From Misgurnus anguillicaudatus (taxonomy: Eukaryota > Chordata > Actinopteri > Cypriniformes > Cobitidae), in assembly GCF_027580225.2 (NCBI RefSeq), contig NC_073352.2, positions 1,056,501 through 1,120,500 on the forward strand: DNA of 64,000 nucleotides, in the 5' to 3' direction. The position numbers and the translations under genes were made by a program. Shown in pieces: positions 1 through 10,737 of this stretch (the first letter of the stretch is position 1; each line of letters opens with the position of its first letter). The notes beneath the pieces were generated by a model, which saw only the letters and a program-made list of their open reading frames with translations, had not been told where the DNA came from and made no database searches.

Positions 1-1040
1 TAGCAACGATGTTTTCCCTTATAGCCGTAATTTTGTTAGAAAAGAAGTTCATGAAGTCGTTACTAATTGTGTTGAAGTTTACTATTGGTTTCTGTTTGTT
101 CTTTATTTCTAGTCAGTTTTGCAACGGTGCTGAAGAGGAAACGAGGGTTATTATGATTCTCATTTATAAGCTTGCTAAGATAGGTAGATCTGGCGGTTTT
201 AATAGCCTGTCTGTATTGTTTAACACTCTCTTTCCATGCTGCACGCCATACCTCTAACTTTGTGCTTCTATAATTTCTTTCCATTTTCCTAGTTGCCTTT
301 TTGAGTGCTGCGGTGTGATCATCATACCATGGAGCTGGCGTTTTTTCTTTGATTCTCTTTTTTCGAATGGGAGCAACGGCATCCAATGTGTTAGAACAGA
401 CATTGTTTAGATTTTCTATTACAATATCTAGATCGTCACAGTTATCTGCTACATGTTTAATTTGGGACAGGTCTGGAAGAGTGCTAATAAAGCTATCTTT
501 AGTGGTGGAAATTATTGTTCTGGCTAATCTGTAGCATGTTGTGGATTGAGTGATCCTATGACACAAGGTAATGGTCAGAAACTGCATCACTCTGAGGTGA
601 TATTTTGATGTCATTAATATTGAGCCCGAGTGACAGAATTAAGTCTAATGTGTGCTTACGAGTATGCGTTGGCCCTGTCACGTTTTGTCTAATATTGAGA
701 GAATTTAGAACATCCATAAACGCACGTCCTAGTGCATCTTTTGGGTTATCCACATGAATATTAAAATCACCAACGATAAGAGCTTTATCTACAGTGACTA
801 CAAGCTCAGACAGGAAATCTGCTATTTCTTTAAGGAAATCTGCATGGTGGCCCGGAGGTCTATAGATTGTAGCTAAGGCAAAAGAGAGCTGTTTGTGGTT
901 ACGATCGGTTATTTCCATATTTAACAACATTAGTTCAAATGATTTTAATTTTACTTCAGATTTTTGGTTTACTTTAAAAATTTTGTTGTATATTGTAGCT
1001 ACACCACCCCCTCTCCCCTTTAATCGAGGTTCGTGTTTAT
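1..1040 (-). mobile_element. L2/CR1-type LINE, 5'-truncated fragment cut by window edge
   Basis: Minus-strand non-LTR retrotransposon fragment. It holds the back part of the apurinic-type endonuclease and the linker towards reverse transcriptase; the reverse transcriptase would lie left of position 1. Readable sequence stops at about 1039, where an in-frame stop marks the truncated 5' end. Assignment to the L2/CR1 group rests on the endonuclease and linker style and is not tested by alignment. No target duplication could be checked because the 3' end is outside the window. Confidence 0.8.
63..1039 (-). pseudogene. LINE endonuclease C-terminal half plus linker, frameshifted
   Basis: The reading frame from 1039 down to 556 carries endonuclease motifs: RGGGVATIY near the right end, a YRPPG strand, the catalytic-type VGDFNIHVD segment, THTRKHTLDLIL, and the terminal SDH motif (AVSDHYLVS). 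Around 556-614 the frame shifts to a second open stretch (614-63) that encodes the basic linker typical of fish L2-like elements (APWYDDHTAALKKA, NNPRFLFSTVAKLTRN). In a working element this protein nicks target DNA and primes reverse transcription. Here the N-terminal third is missing, a frameshift splits the frame, and the RT domain is not in the window, so it is dead. Confidence 0.8.
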
Positions 1041-1213
1041 TACTTTAGTACTATGTGTCACTATCAGTGGCGGCTGGGACTTCTATTCAGATTGATTTCA
1101 CAACGTTGTTTCAATGTCACACTTTCAACATACGATGTTTTATTAACAAGGTTCGGGAGGAGCACGATCAGATAATTAACTAATCAAGCACAGCTTTTTA
1201 GCCGAGGAAATAG
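1041..1213. other. Short unassigned spacer with a possible hAT end
   Basis: No gene is seen. A motif CAGTGGCGGCTGG at about 1065-1077 resembles a hAT terminal inverted repeat, but no partner end or 8-bp duplication was found, so it may be a truncated relic or chance. Confidence 0.3.
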
Positions 1214-1252
1214 CCCCACTGTCGTCGTTAATGCAGGTTCAGTGGCAAACGG
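1214..1252 (+). repeat. Unoccupied copy of the piggyBac-like/Gypsy insertion site
   Basis: This 39-bp stretch contains CCCCACTGTCGTCG, then TTAA, then TGCAGGTTCAGTGGCAAACG. The same left part recurs at 1343-1360 directly before the piggyBac-like element, and the same right part recurs at 7910-7920 plus 15716-15733 around the Gypsy element. It is therefore a paralogous empty site 129 bp from the occupied one. Beyond the shared stretch the two flanks diverge. Confidence 0.85.
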
Positions 1253-1714
1253 GTCTGTATGGCATCCTATTCACAAGACACACAAAAGTGCCAAAATCGC
1301 AACCCGACCATACGTGCCAACCCGTTTGACTAAGGCCACAGGCCCCACTGTCGTCGTTAACCCTCTGGGGTCCAACCATTTTGGGACACTGTCAGAGGTT
1401 CTGACATGCTCTTACATTTGGTCTTTTTTCAGTTGCTTTAAAACATAATAATGGCAAGTGTTTCATACCACTGCATTCAGCACAAACTGGGCTAAAATAT
1501 TATATGAGCTACATGTATGTAAATATTTGTATTTTTGAGAGAAAACGGTTTATGCATGGTTTTTAAAAAAGCAAAATTTTTAAGTCACTGATATAAGTCC
1601 ACAAAACCCATACTAAACATGTTTTAACAAGACTTTCCTAAACAGAATCTAGTAGTCTAGAGTTTTTTCTTTAAAATGATGTGAAAATCACCCTGCCTAC
1701 TTATTCACATAAAA

Positions 1715-1908
1715 CAGGAGTGGGGAACCCTGGGTCCTGGAGGGCCACTGTCCTGCAGAGCTTAGTTCCAACGCTAATCAAACACACCTGAATTTAATTT
1801 CCAAGTGATCGTGAAGACTTGAGTTAGATTTTTCAGGTGTGTTTATTTAGGGTTGGAACAAAACTCTGCAGGACAATGGCCCTCCAGGACCAGGGTTCCC
1901 CACCCCTG
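1715..1908. mobile_element. hAT-type MITE, 194 bp
   Basis: Ends read CAGGAGTGGGGAACC and GGTTCCCCACCCCTG, which are inverted repeats continuing into GGGCC-rich arms. It is flanked by the 8-bp duplication ACATAAAA (1707-1714 and 1909-1916). The second copy of the host element lacks the insertion at the matching place (33909-33925), which confirms both ends. There is no coding capacity. Confidence 0.9.
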
Positions 1909-3090
1909 ACATAAAACAATGTATTGATTTAGAAATTGTAAGACACTTTTTGTTTAGAGGGGCTGTATGCGAAAAGGATTGATTGACAGCTAGCAAACAA
2001 AGGCTTGCATAATGAGCTGCATAATGAGCCTTTAGGCAGGAATCTGAGAGTGAACTACAGTAAAGAATGTGAGGACAAATGTATACATGGTTGTTTGAGG
2101 TTTATTAAGTTAACAATATAATCAAAATAGAAATGATGGTCAGTAGGACATTTTCAGTTTATTTGGAAACATACCCTATTCAAAAACTTTGTATAAACTA
2201 AGAAACTGATACACAACAGAGCTGTAAACTTCATGTGGCTCATGTTACCATATAACTTTATGTCCAAAAAGTGTTTTTCCACTTCATAGTTTTGTACTGA
2301 TGAGAGAGATGCAGACCTCTAAGAGAGCTATAAACAGCTGTTAGCATAAGTTGTCCACAGAAATACCCTTACATATATAACTGATGGGTAAATGTCACTG
2401 ATACTACATTCATATAAACTATCTTGTACATAAACTAAATCTCAGATAAACATCTGCAGCGATTAGTTATATAAAAAGCTGTTTTCAGATGACTGTTTTC
2501 AGATGCCCATCCCCTTATCGTCTAGCTTCTGTTTTAAACGCGTTTCTGTAAGCGCGTATGAACTTTAAAAACACATCGCATATGGCGCGTCCATGTGCGC
2601 GAGCTCGCGTCTCCGTGTAACGCGACGCTCATAAAAACGGTGTCGCGTGTAAAGCGCAATGTATGGAATTGCCTTGCATGTAAACAATATGGAATCATTT
2701 TACAGCAAATACCGCAGTGCAGCATTACTCAAAGTTGCCATGAAGGATACGAAAGTGAATAACTGTGTCTAACGTTGAAAAACATGTAAAAGATATCCGC
2801 CATTACGGGAGGTCACGCGGATTTGTTTGTAAATAAGCACGTAAACATGGAATCATACACTGTAAACCCGAATGCTCAAAGTAATTAATTCTATTTAGTA
2901 CTGTTAACTTAAATAATTACAATTAGTTCAAATTAATTAACCTTGTTGAGTATTTAGAACTTTCAGATATTTATGAGTTTGTACAAATTAAACTTTTTAA
3001 GTTAGATGAATGCATGTTGTTTTTAATTTGCACTAACTGTCTCTTTAATGTACACCAACTTAAAATCCCTCAGTTTAGAGATTTTGCGTC

Positions 3091-3177
3091 TGACGTCATC
3101 CGTGTTCACGTAAGCTGCTCGCGTTGAGTTCTTCTCCTCAAGATGATGGATCGGTCGCTTCATGGGGTGCTGTAAGT
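3091..3177 (+). promoter_or_regulatory. Possible promoter/first exon: CRE motif, ATG, splice donor
   Basis: A palindromic TGACGTCA (3091-3098, the consensus CREB/ATF site) lies about 45 bp before ATGATGG (3143). The short frame from there ends at a consensus donor, GTAAGT (3172-3177). This is the layout of a small first exon inside the transposon. Transcription is an inference; no TATA box is evident. Confidence 0.4.
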
Positions 3178-4031
3178 ATCACCTCAATGTATCAATTCTA
3201 AAGGCCATTATGTTTACTTTTCATGTACATAATTGTGTTTAACAGTTAGATGTGATGTAGATATAATATTTTTAGATGCGTTGTCACATTGTTGCTGTCT
3301 TTTGTGAGTAATGGCATATTTGGCTAGGGAATTTAGTGACTGCAGTACTGGAAGATTCCAGTAGGGGGCGTTGACAGGTGACTAGGGTCAAGCACGCGTT
3401 CCTTTAGTATCATAGAACAATACACTGATCGAGGGAAACTCAGCGTGTTTCTTTGTCTCTAATACCTGTTCCCTTATTGCAGGTAAAACCCATAGAAAAC
3501 CTATTATTTCTTGCTTTAATGCTTCAGTGACTGTTGTGGGAATTATTATGAGTTTGTTTTATGCACTTTATTAGTTAAAAAGTAGCTAAACTGTGTTTAA
3601 TGAAAAGTAGGTCACGCGTGGCGCACGTGAATCCCCCCCCCCAATGTGACGATAACTTGAGTGTGGTCAAAATGATTGTTTCTAATGATGTGTATATTAA
3701 GGTTATGGCAATGCAAGTTTTATATGTATTGATCAGGGTTTTTAAGTTTGTGTTTATACTATTAGTCGATGTGTTAAATGACTGGTCTAAAAGTAATAAA
3801 CAGTGGTTAATGTGAATCGTTGTGCACATGGCAGTTTAAGTGATTAACTCAATATCACGCAATGAGATGTAAATGAGACATATATGTATACTATTAATAT
3901 GCATTATATTGCATTTGTCAATGTATGTGTTTTAATGAGAGAGAATTGTTGCGTTTGCTGTTTATTTTTAGATCCTGCTTGCTATTACTGTTTGAATCAT
4001 AGTGTTTAACCATGTAAATGTTTCTTTTCAG

Positions 4032-4230
4032 ATTTCAAATAAGATGATAGACTGGGAGTGCAGGGTGTAAAAAGATGAATCGTTCAAGACTCCACCTCCT
4101 CAGACACCACAGACTAGAACATAGACACTCCTCAAAAATAAGTCCACTTCCATGTATGTATCATGATTGCCCCTGCATGTTTTCACACATTCGGTGAACT
4201 CAAAAGTCACCTGTGTAGAAGCCATGTAAC
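4032..4230 (+). pseudogene. Exon-like C2H2 zinc-finger fragment, frameshifted
   Basis: The segment follows a pyrimidine-rich tract and AG (acceptor-like, ending 4031). From ATG at 4075 the frame reads a basic stretch and then CMYHDCPCMF, which is the C-x4-C half of a C2H2 finger. A shift of frame at about 4177 brings in FGELKSHLCRSH, the L-x2-H-x4-H half. Together they resemble one C2H2 finger broken by an indel. An in-frame stop also occurs just after the presumed acceptor, so it cannot be translated as it stands. Where it came from is unknown; it looks captured from a gene or left from the element's own gene. Confidence 0.45.
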
Positions 4231-4312
4231 GGATAATTCCTAATAAGTGATGTACTAAATTTTAGCAGCATCATTTTCATGTTCTTAATCTTTTTTGTTT
4301 CTGTTTTTTTAG

Positions 4313-5962
4313 ATTCTGAAGTGCACATTGAGAAGGAGCCACTGGAGCAATATACGGTTGTGCGTTACAGCCAGAGGTGGGTAGTAACGAATTACATTTA
4401 CTTCGTTACATTTACTTGAGTACATTTTTCGGGTAACTAGTACTTTTAGAGTAAATTTAAGGATGGGTACTTTTACTCTTACTCAAGTACATTTCTAGTG
4501 AAAAAACTGTACTTTTACTTCGCTACATTCGGCGGCGTTACTGCGCTACTGTCAAATGGTAATAATTAATGAATATATATATATTTTTAAAGTTTATAGG
4601 GCGTGTTCGAAAGTTGCGCGAAACAGGCTGCGTCACCCTTTAGCGCGCGATGACAGGAGAAGCAGATGAGGGCGCGTGTGCATTGTGTGAGTTATCGGAT
4701 GCAGATCATGCGTGGCTTCAAGTTCGGTCTATGTTTTCAATCCAAGAGGTCAAAAAGAATAGTTTCATAATGTGATGCATGCTTTGTTCACTAAACGAGC
4801 TGACATCTCAGCGTACAGGAATTCAAGATCCAACCTGAAGTAAGTGTCACAGTATGTCTATTTGAACACTATTAATGGTCATTTCACACACTGTCCGAGT
4901 TTTTTTGCCATATGCACTCTTGTGCAAGCGATTACAATACAAATCCTAATGTAAGTTAAACCATACAAACAGCACGTTCACATCTGCACATTTCCATATA
5001 ATTTCCCCACAACTAATCAAACTTAACAGCATAATGTAATGACTGCATTTATCCACAAATCCGGACACCTCACTAATGTGTATAAAATACATTCAAATAA
5101 AAACGGGATTGTATTTTATTTAAATCCTTCCTAAAGAATGAATGAATAAAAATAAAAGAATAAAGATTGATTTGAAAGAAACATGTATTATATATTATAA
5201 TAAATGTAGAGATGATTTGCAAAAACAGATAAGTTCCATATGAAAATCTAAAATGATCATTTTTATTAAGCTCCTGTTTATGTTCAGTAATTGCACTTTA
5301 ATGGCAATGAAAATAACCTATATATCATATAAAAAGATGATAACAAACAGACACACACGTTCTTATTTGTTTACTGTTTGCATGTTTAAAGGCAGATGCT
5401 GATAAGTTTGTGTTGTGAACATGAAATTAAATATAGAGTTAACCGTCAGAAAACATCTGTGTGTGTGTGTTTGAGATTTTTTTCTCAAATGACACGTTAT
5501 GTGATGTTAATGTACCCATTGCAGGACTGAGATAGGCTGCTTTACTTGTATATAAGCAGAACAATGAGACTCTTAAGGAGAGATTTGTGAAAACCCTCCA
5601 AGTAGTCTGAAATTCAGTGCTTTTGCGCTACTTCTCTATCAGATCAGAAGTAACAAGTAACTAACTACTTGAGTAGTTTTTTCATCTAATACTTTTTTAC
5701 TCTTACTCAAGTAAATAATTAGATTGATACTTTTACTTTTACTTGAGTACATTTTTGTATAAGTACTTGTACTTTTACTTGAGTACAGATTTTGGGTACT
5801 CTACCCACCTCTGGTTACAGCTCTAATGCCCAAATGCATAGTGACCCAGTGAATGTCTCTGTTGTTCTTGAGGACGAATTGGTCCACTCCCCACCCACAA
5901 CCAACTTCCAGAGGCCTTTCTTGTCCTGTTTGGATTCCTGTATGCTTTTCACATCTTCTTAG
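4313..5962 (+). pseudogene. Exon-like reading frame split by a hAT insertion
   Basis: After an acceptor-like tract ending in AG at 4312, the frame EVHIEKEPLEQYTVVRYS is open to 4371, where the hAT element begins. The same frame resumes at 5822 (NAQMHSDPVNVSVVLEDEL) and stays open to a TAG at 5960-5962. That the frame continues on both sides of a clean insertion supports real former coding sequence. I do not recognise the family. The piece is acidic and polar with no membrane segment. With the C2H2-like piece just upstream it may be one multi-exon gene carried by the TA-flanked element. Confidence 0.45.
4364..5821. mobile_element. hAT-type non-autonomous transposon, 1442 bp
   Basis: The element runs from 4372 to 5813 with ends CAGAGGTGGGTAG and CTACCCACCTCTG and a perfect 8-bp duplication, GTTACAGC (4364-4371 and 5814-5821). 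Subterminal stretches repeat TACTTTTACT/ACTCAAGTA motifs on both sides, as usual in fish hAT miniature elements. The centre (about 4560-5600) has no long reading frame and no transposase motif. Confidence 0.9.
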
Positions 5963-6540
5963 TTCTTATTGACAAGTTATTGTATTAACAAACCGGTTCA
6001 GTTTAAGAAATTGTCATGTTTAATGCAACTGTGTGGTGTTAATATATAAAGTTGGCTGTTAAGCATTCCTTGCTCATTTCTCATTTTATAAAATGCTGTT
6101 AAACAGTTTGAGCCTGTTAAAGGGTATGTTGTGTTGCTAAGAGAATTTAATTTTTGACTGAAAAATATTAAATGCTATTAAACAGTTATGTTACCTTAAA
6201 CCCATTAAAAGGGTAACTTTACTTTTGTGGGTTGCTAAACAGACTTTAATTTTTGACTGCAGATTGTATCACATTTGTAAATTTAAGAGAGGTGTTTAAT
6301 GCAACTGTCTCATGCTAGTTTAAATGTATGAAATGTGCTGTGGAGCAATCCTTTTGTGAAATAAATTGCCAAAATTTTATTACATATGTCATGTGTTTCT
6401 GTGAAATTGCTGAAGCATTTTGATAAAGATTTTAGAAGTTGATTTAACCTGATATAGAAAATAAATAATTTGCTAGAAAAGTATAGTAAATGACACATAT
6501 GATTTGCAAGAACTAAAAATACACAAGTTTAGTAAATTAA

Positions 6541-6770
6541 ATGTTTGAGTTGCAAGAACTCAAAATATAACTGTGTAGTAATTAAAATGTATGATATGCA
6601 AAAACTCAAAATATAACTGTGTAGTAATTAAAATGTTTGATATGCAAAAACTCAAAATATAACTGTGTAGTAATTAAAATGTTTGATATGCAAAAACTCA
6701 AAATATAACTGTGTAGTAATTAAAATGTTTGATATGCAAAAACTCAAAATATAACTGTGTAGTAATTAAA
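6541..6770 (+). repeat. 46-bp tandem repeat, five copies
   Basis: Five head-to-tail 46-bp units begin at 6541, 6587, 6633, 6679 and 6725. Units 3-5 look identical, while the first two carry a few changes (GAGTTGCAAG in unit 1, ATGTATG in unit 2). The unit is AT-rich and lies near the right end of the TA-flanked element. Confidence 0.9.
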
Positions 6771-7920
6771 ATGTTTGTGTGAACTAACTTAGTACTTTCA
6801 GTTAGGTCCAATTAACATAAATGAGAACCAGAAACTCAAAACTTAGAAGTTCTGCATAATTAAAATCAGGATCATCAAAACTCAAAAGATTTGAGGCAAC
6901 TGATTACCTCAAATTTTTTGAGTAATCCCAATTTATTCGGGTTTACAGTGTATTACAGCACACACTTAAAAGATACAGCAGTGCAGGCTTACTGAAAGTT
7001 ACCATGAAGGATATAAGTGAATAACTGTGTTTAACACTGTTACAGCATGCAACAGTGAAATCCGCCATTACGTGAGATCGCGCCCGTTTGTAAACAATGC
7101 GAAAGTTTTTCAATCCGAAGCGTGCAGTCTGCTGAGGTTGCTTACTGTATGTAGGCTGAACTGCACAAGCCATGAGCATATTAAGTTAAATGATAGCAAA
7201 TATAAATGGTATAAATTAACTGTTAACGTTACATACTTCTAATCCAGCTCCAGTGCATCCTTTATTGTTCTTCTAAGGTAACGTTAAAGATAAATGCTTC
7301 TCTTCCTCAATGTCCAGACATAAATGAAGATATTCCTCACGTGTGTGAATAAAGTTTATAATCCAAACATGCGGTAAAAAGTCTTTAAATCTGATAAACT
7401 TTACGCTTTGCTTATAGTTTGAACAGCTCGTGTCTTCATTACCATGTCAACAGCTGTGGGCGTGACCAAATTAAAGATAATGAAGTCAGCCAGAAAAAAC
7501 GGTACTCTCTTTACTTCAATGCAGATTACATAAACAGGCATTATTTGTTTTCGATTATATTTAGCTTGTTTAAAAGTAGACATTTCAGGCTTTCTTTGGA
7601 TATGTGTATCATGCTTGTGTGACGAGTATTCGCGGAGTTTCAATTGATTTTTGTAACGTGTTTTGAGAGACAGCTGGCGGAGACAGAAATGTCTGGATGC
7701 ACACCCTGTTTATTTTCTTTATTTGACAAAAACACAAAGATCTGTTGTTATTGTGAATGAACACATAGTAAAGAAGATCCGTTACTGTTTCAAATGATGT
7801 CAAACACGTAAGTGTATGATTATTAATGATGGAGTATTTTAAGTTGGTTCTGCCATGATAAGGAAAAAACACGTCAAAGCGCGGCGCCGCATTTTTGGAC
7901 CCCAGGGGGTTAATGCAGGT

Positions 7921-8395
7921 TGTTACGGTTCTTTGTCAAGGAACGCAACAAAACCAGGGAGACACCACACAACCGCTAAATTTGCAAAGCAATTTATTAA
8001 ACTAAAGAACGTAAACATGAAATGTATAGTAGTCAGTGTAGATGAATTGTCAGCGTGTCAGCAGGTGCGTGTAAGTGATACAAGTGTAAACAATTAAAGT
8101 CAACAAAACCAACAGAAGATTAATGTCCAAAAGCCGTTCTCGGTGAGGCGGATCATAACGAGAACTCCTCGAATGCGGCTGCGATCTCCCGCAAACTCCA
8201 TATCTCTCGAGACACACCGGTAGTCACATGACGGGCAAACCACTCCAGCAAGCACAAAGTCTCGACTCACTATCCCATCAGTTCACACGGATCCCTTTTA
8301 AAGAGCGCTGATTTAGTGCAGGTGCGATGCTACGTCATCCAATCTGTCAATCACCTGTATCTCAAACAGAACACAGTGACTCACTAGGACATCAC
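7921..8395 (-). repeat. Gypsy LTR (3' LTR in element orientation)
   Basis: About 475 bp, TGTTACGG at the left end. It matches 15242-15715 closely. By eye the first ~240 bases are identical, and about ten differences, including a small indel, lie in the remaining half. The terminal base at the PPT side differs from the other LTR (a C run replaces the final CA). Confidence 0.95.
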
Positions 8396-8408
8396 CCCCC
8401 CCCTGTTA
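8396..8408 (-). promoter_or_regulatory. Polypurine tract of the Gypsy element
   Basis: On the minus strand AACAGGGGGGGG abuts the LTR, the expected place and composition for the plus-strand primer of reverse transcription. Confidence 0.75.
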
Positions 8409-8650
8409 AAAGATCCGGTATTCTATGAAAAGGATCCGCACCACACCACAGAACCAACCCAAAAATGAAAAGTTCTAAAAGCATACTTCCTTTTATTTTA
8501 TTTCTATAGCATCCGATCCACCAGTAATAGTATGTTCTTACAGCCATCTCAATTCTCCTTGTCCCCTTACCCCCAGCAATCTGGATCCTGAAAGCAAATT
8601 AAGGAGAAAAAGGAAACAGAAAAACAGATACGACTGGCCAAACATTAAAC
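8409..8650 (-). other. Gypsy 3' untranslated region
   Basis: Sequence between the RNase H stop and the polypurine tract. No further reading frame, env or chromodomain-like motif was found. Confidence 0.6.
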
Positions 8651-10243
8651 TCATTCAGTTTGATCAGGAACACGAGATAACGCATCTGCCACTACGTTAT
8701 CAGAACCCTTGATGTGTTTTACAGTTAAGCTGTAAGGCTGTAAAAAGAGAATCCAGCGCATCAACCGCTGACTCGGGGACTGTAGGGAATGTAAAAATGT
8801 TAAGGGGTTATGATCAGAATAAACCTCCACTGGTAGTCCTCCCCCCACATATACGTCAAAGTGCTGAAGAGCCCAAATTAAAGATAAGGCTTCTTTCTCG
8901 ATTACCGAATAGTTTTTTTGGTAAGTATTAAACTTACGAGAAAAAAAACTTACAGGATGTTCAAGTCCAGTCTCGCCTGTTTGTAACAGAACAGCCCCAG
9001 CACCAACCTGGCTTGCATCTACCTGTATTTTGAAAGGTTGATCCAGCCTAGGGGCAGCTAGAACAGGAGCAGTGGTTAACAATAGCTTAACATTGTCAAA
9101 AGCTTTCTGACAATTCACACTCCAAACAAATTTGATGGAATTCTTAAGTAAATCAGTGAGTGGGGTAACCACCGTTGAAAAATTTGGGCAAAACCCTCGA
9201 TAAAACCCCACCATCCCCAGAAAACGCATCAGCTCCTTCTTGTTTGATGGGGGAGGGAAATTTTGAATAGCCACAATTTTGGCTTGAATAGGACGTACCT
9301 CACCTTGGCCAACTTCTTTACCCAAATATCTTACTGTCGCCTTGGCAAACTCACACTTTGCCAAGTTGACGGTAAGATGCGCCTCTGCCAGACGAGTCAA
9401 AAGTGCACGAAGGTGTACCAAATGTTGTTCCCATGTGTCACTGAAAACAATAACATCATCTAAATACACCGCACAACCTTCCAGACCAAATACCACTCTA
9501 TTCATCAATCTCTGGAAGGTTGCGGGTGCATTTCGCAGGCCAAAACTCATCACGGAGTACGAATATAATCCAGATGGCGTAATAAATGAAGTTATTTCCT
9601 GAGCTCTAGGAGTTAAAGGCACTTGCCAATATCCTTTTAGAAGGTCCAGTTTACTTACAAAATGTGCAGTCCCCACCTGATCTACACAGTCCTCCATTCG
9701 AGGAAGTGGAAACGCATCAGGTTTAGTAATAGCGTTTAATTTACGGTAGTCAGTACAAAATCTGTAAGTAGAATCTGGCTTTTTCACCAGCAAACATGGT
9801 GAAGCCCAACTGGAACAAGAAGGAACAGCGATCTCATTCTCCAGCATATACTGAACTTCGGATTCCAACACTTTCCGCTTACTCATAGGAACCCTGTAGA
9901 AACGCTGTCGAATAGGACGGGCATCTCCCACATCCACATCATGCTGGATAAGATGCGTACGAGTTGGAACATCTGCAAACAGACTAGGGAAATCAAACAC
10001 TAACTTTGACAACTCTGACCTCTGTATATCTGATAAATGCAAAAGCAAAGCATCCAAATTTTGAAGAGTCTCGGAATTCTTTAACCGGGGAAGCAAAACG
10101 CAGTCTCCAGGGACCATCACATCCTCCCCTCCCTCTACAAAAAGAGATTGAACATGATCAAGAGAGGTACTAGAAACAGTAACAACTGGACTAACTGGTT
10201 GACTCTCAGAATGACGAGAATGATAAGGCTTAAGTAAATTCAC
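8651..10243 (-). pseudogene. pol: Gypsy reverse transcriptase-RNase H
   Basis: A 530-residue open stretch with the complete Gypsy RT and RNase H, which copy element RNA into DNA and remove the RNA strand. RT: the SSWASPCLLVKK region at 144-155, catalytic Asp at about 200 (VSKLDLLKGYWQ), and the YLDD box at 260-263. RNase H: Asp 409 (QVDAS), Glu 449 (IEKEAL), Asp 477 (YSDHN) and Asp 520 (VADALSR). All key residues are present. It overlaps the preceding integrase-containing frame by a few bases (ATGA at 10240-10243). In other elements the VNLLKPYH stretch is normally continuous with the integrase tail, so the offset is more likely a frameshift than a true start. Codons after residue 530 end cleanly. 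Confidence 0.9.
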
Positions 10244-10725
10244 ATGAAAACATTGCTTTGCTTTCGTCGATCTGGAGTTTCAATTTGATAGTTTTGGTCA
10301 GTCATTTTTTGCAGAACTTTATATGGACCAGTAAATCGTGCACAAAAATGAGATCCAGATGAAGGCAACAAAACTAGCACTTTATCACCTGGTCTAAAAA
10401 CACGAGACTCTACATGCTTATCATAGTACTTCTTCATTGTACTCTGCGCTCCGACAAGATTTTTCTGCGCACTTAAACCAGCCAAAAATAAACGTCTACG
10501 AAAACCATTCACGTATTCTAACAAATTCTGTGGAGGATCATCTTCACACAGTCCTTCCCGCAAAACAGAGAGAGGACCTCTTACACTGTGACCAAAGACT
10601 AGATCATTTGGACTAAAACCCAAGCTTTCTTGTTGTATTTCTGTAGCTGCGAGTAATAACCAGGGTAACCCTTCCTCCCAGTCACGGTTCAACTCCACAC
10701 AGTAACTACGTAACAATGCTTTCAA
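10240..10725 (-). pseudogene. pol: Gypsy integrase C-terminal region
   Basis: This continues the integrase frame just after an in-frame stop at 10738-10740. It carries the typical tail of Gypsy integrase: LNRDWEEGLPWLLLA, SPNDLVFGHSVRGPL, then a GDKVLVLLPSSG-x-FCARFTGPYKVL module that resembles the SH3-like DNA-binding C-terminal domain. It lies upstream of RT in this element. The start is not a real initiation site; it is simply the stretch after the stop. Confidence 0.85.
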
Positions 10726-10737
10726 CGTTTGGTGAAA

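Larger units (their letters stand above)
2856..6952 (+). mobile_element. TA-flanked DNA transposon carrying exon-like sequence
   Basis: The element runs from 2858 to 6950 with a 16-bp perfect inverted repeat, CACTGTAAACCCGAAT, and TA on each side. The other copy of the host element reads straight through at 34849-34855, which confirms the insertion and its TA duplication. After removing the nested hAT the element is about 2.6 kb. It has no recognisable transposase. It holds a CRE-like motif, a first-exon-like segment and exon-like pieces (separate entries). Superfamily is unsettled: TA duplication fits Tc1/mariner or ISL2EU-like elements. Confidence 0.75.
1357..7913. mobile_element. piggyBac-like (TTAA-flanked) non-autonomous DNA transposon
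   Basis: The element runs from 1361 to 7909 with TTAA at 1357-1360 and 7910-7913. Its ends are inverted repeats: CCCTCTGGGGTCC at the left and GGACCCCAGGGGG at the right. TTAA duplication with CCC-starting ends is the piggyBac hallmark. About 2.3-2.5 kb is its own sequence (1361-2857 and 6951-7909); the rest is nested insertions. No transposase motif is visible, so it is non-autonomous or a decayed derivative. A second copy starts at 33578. The empty site at 1214-1252 confirms the boundaries. Confidence 0.85.

Noticed and set aside
8396..8650. An envelope gene or chromodomain at the end of the Gypsy element
   Set aside because: Only about 250 bases separate the RNase H stop from the LTR, with no suitable reading frame.
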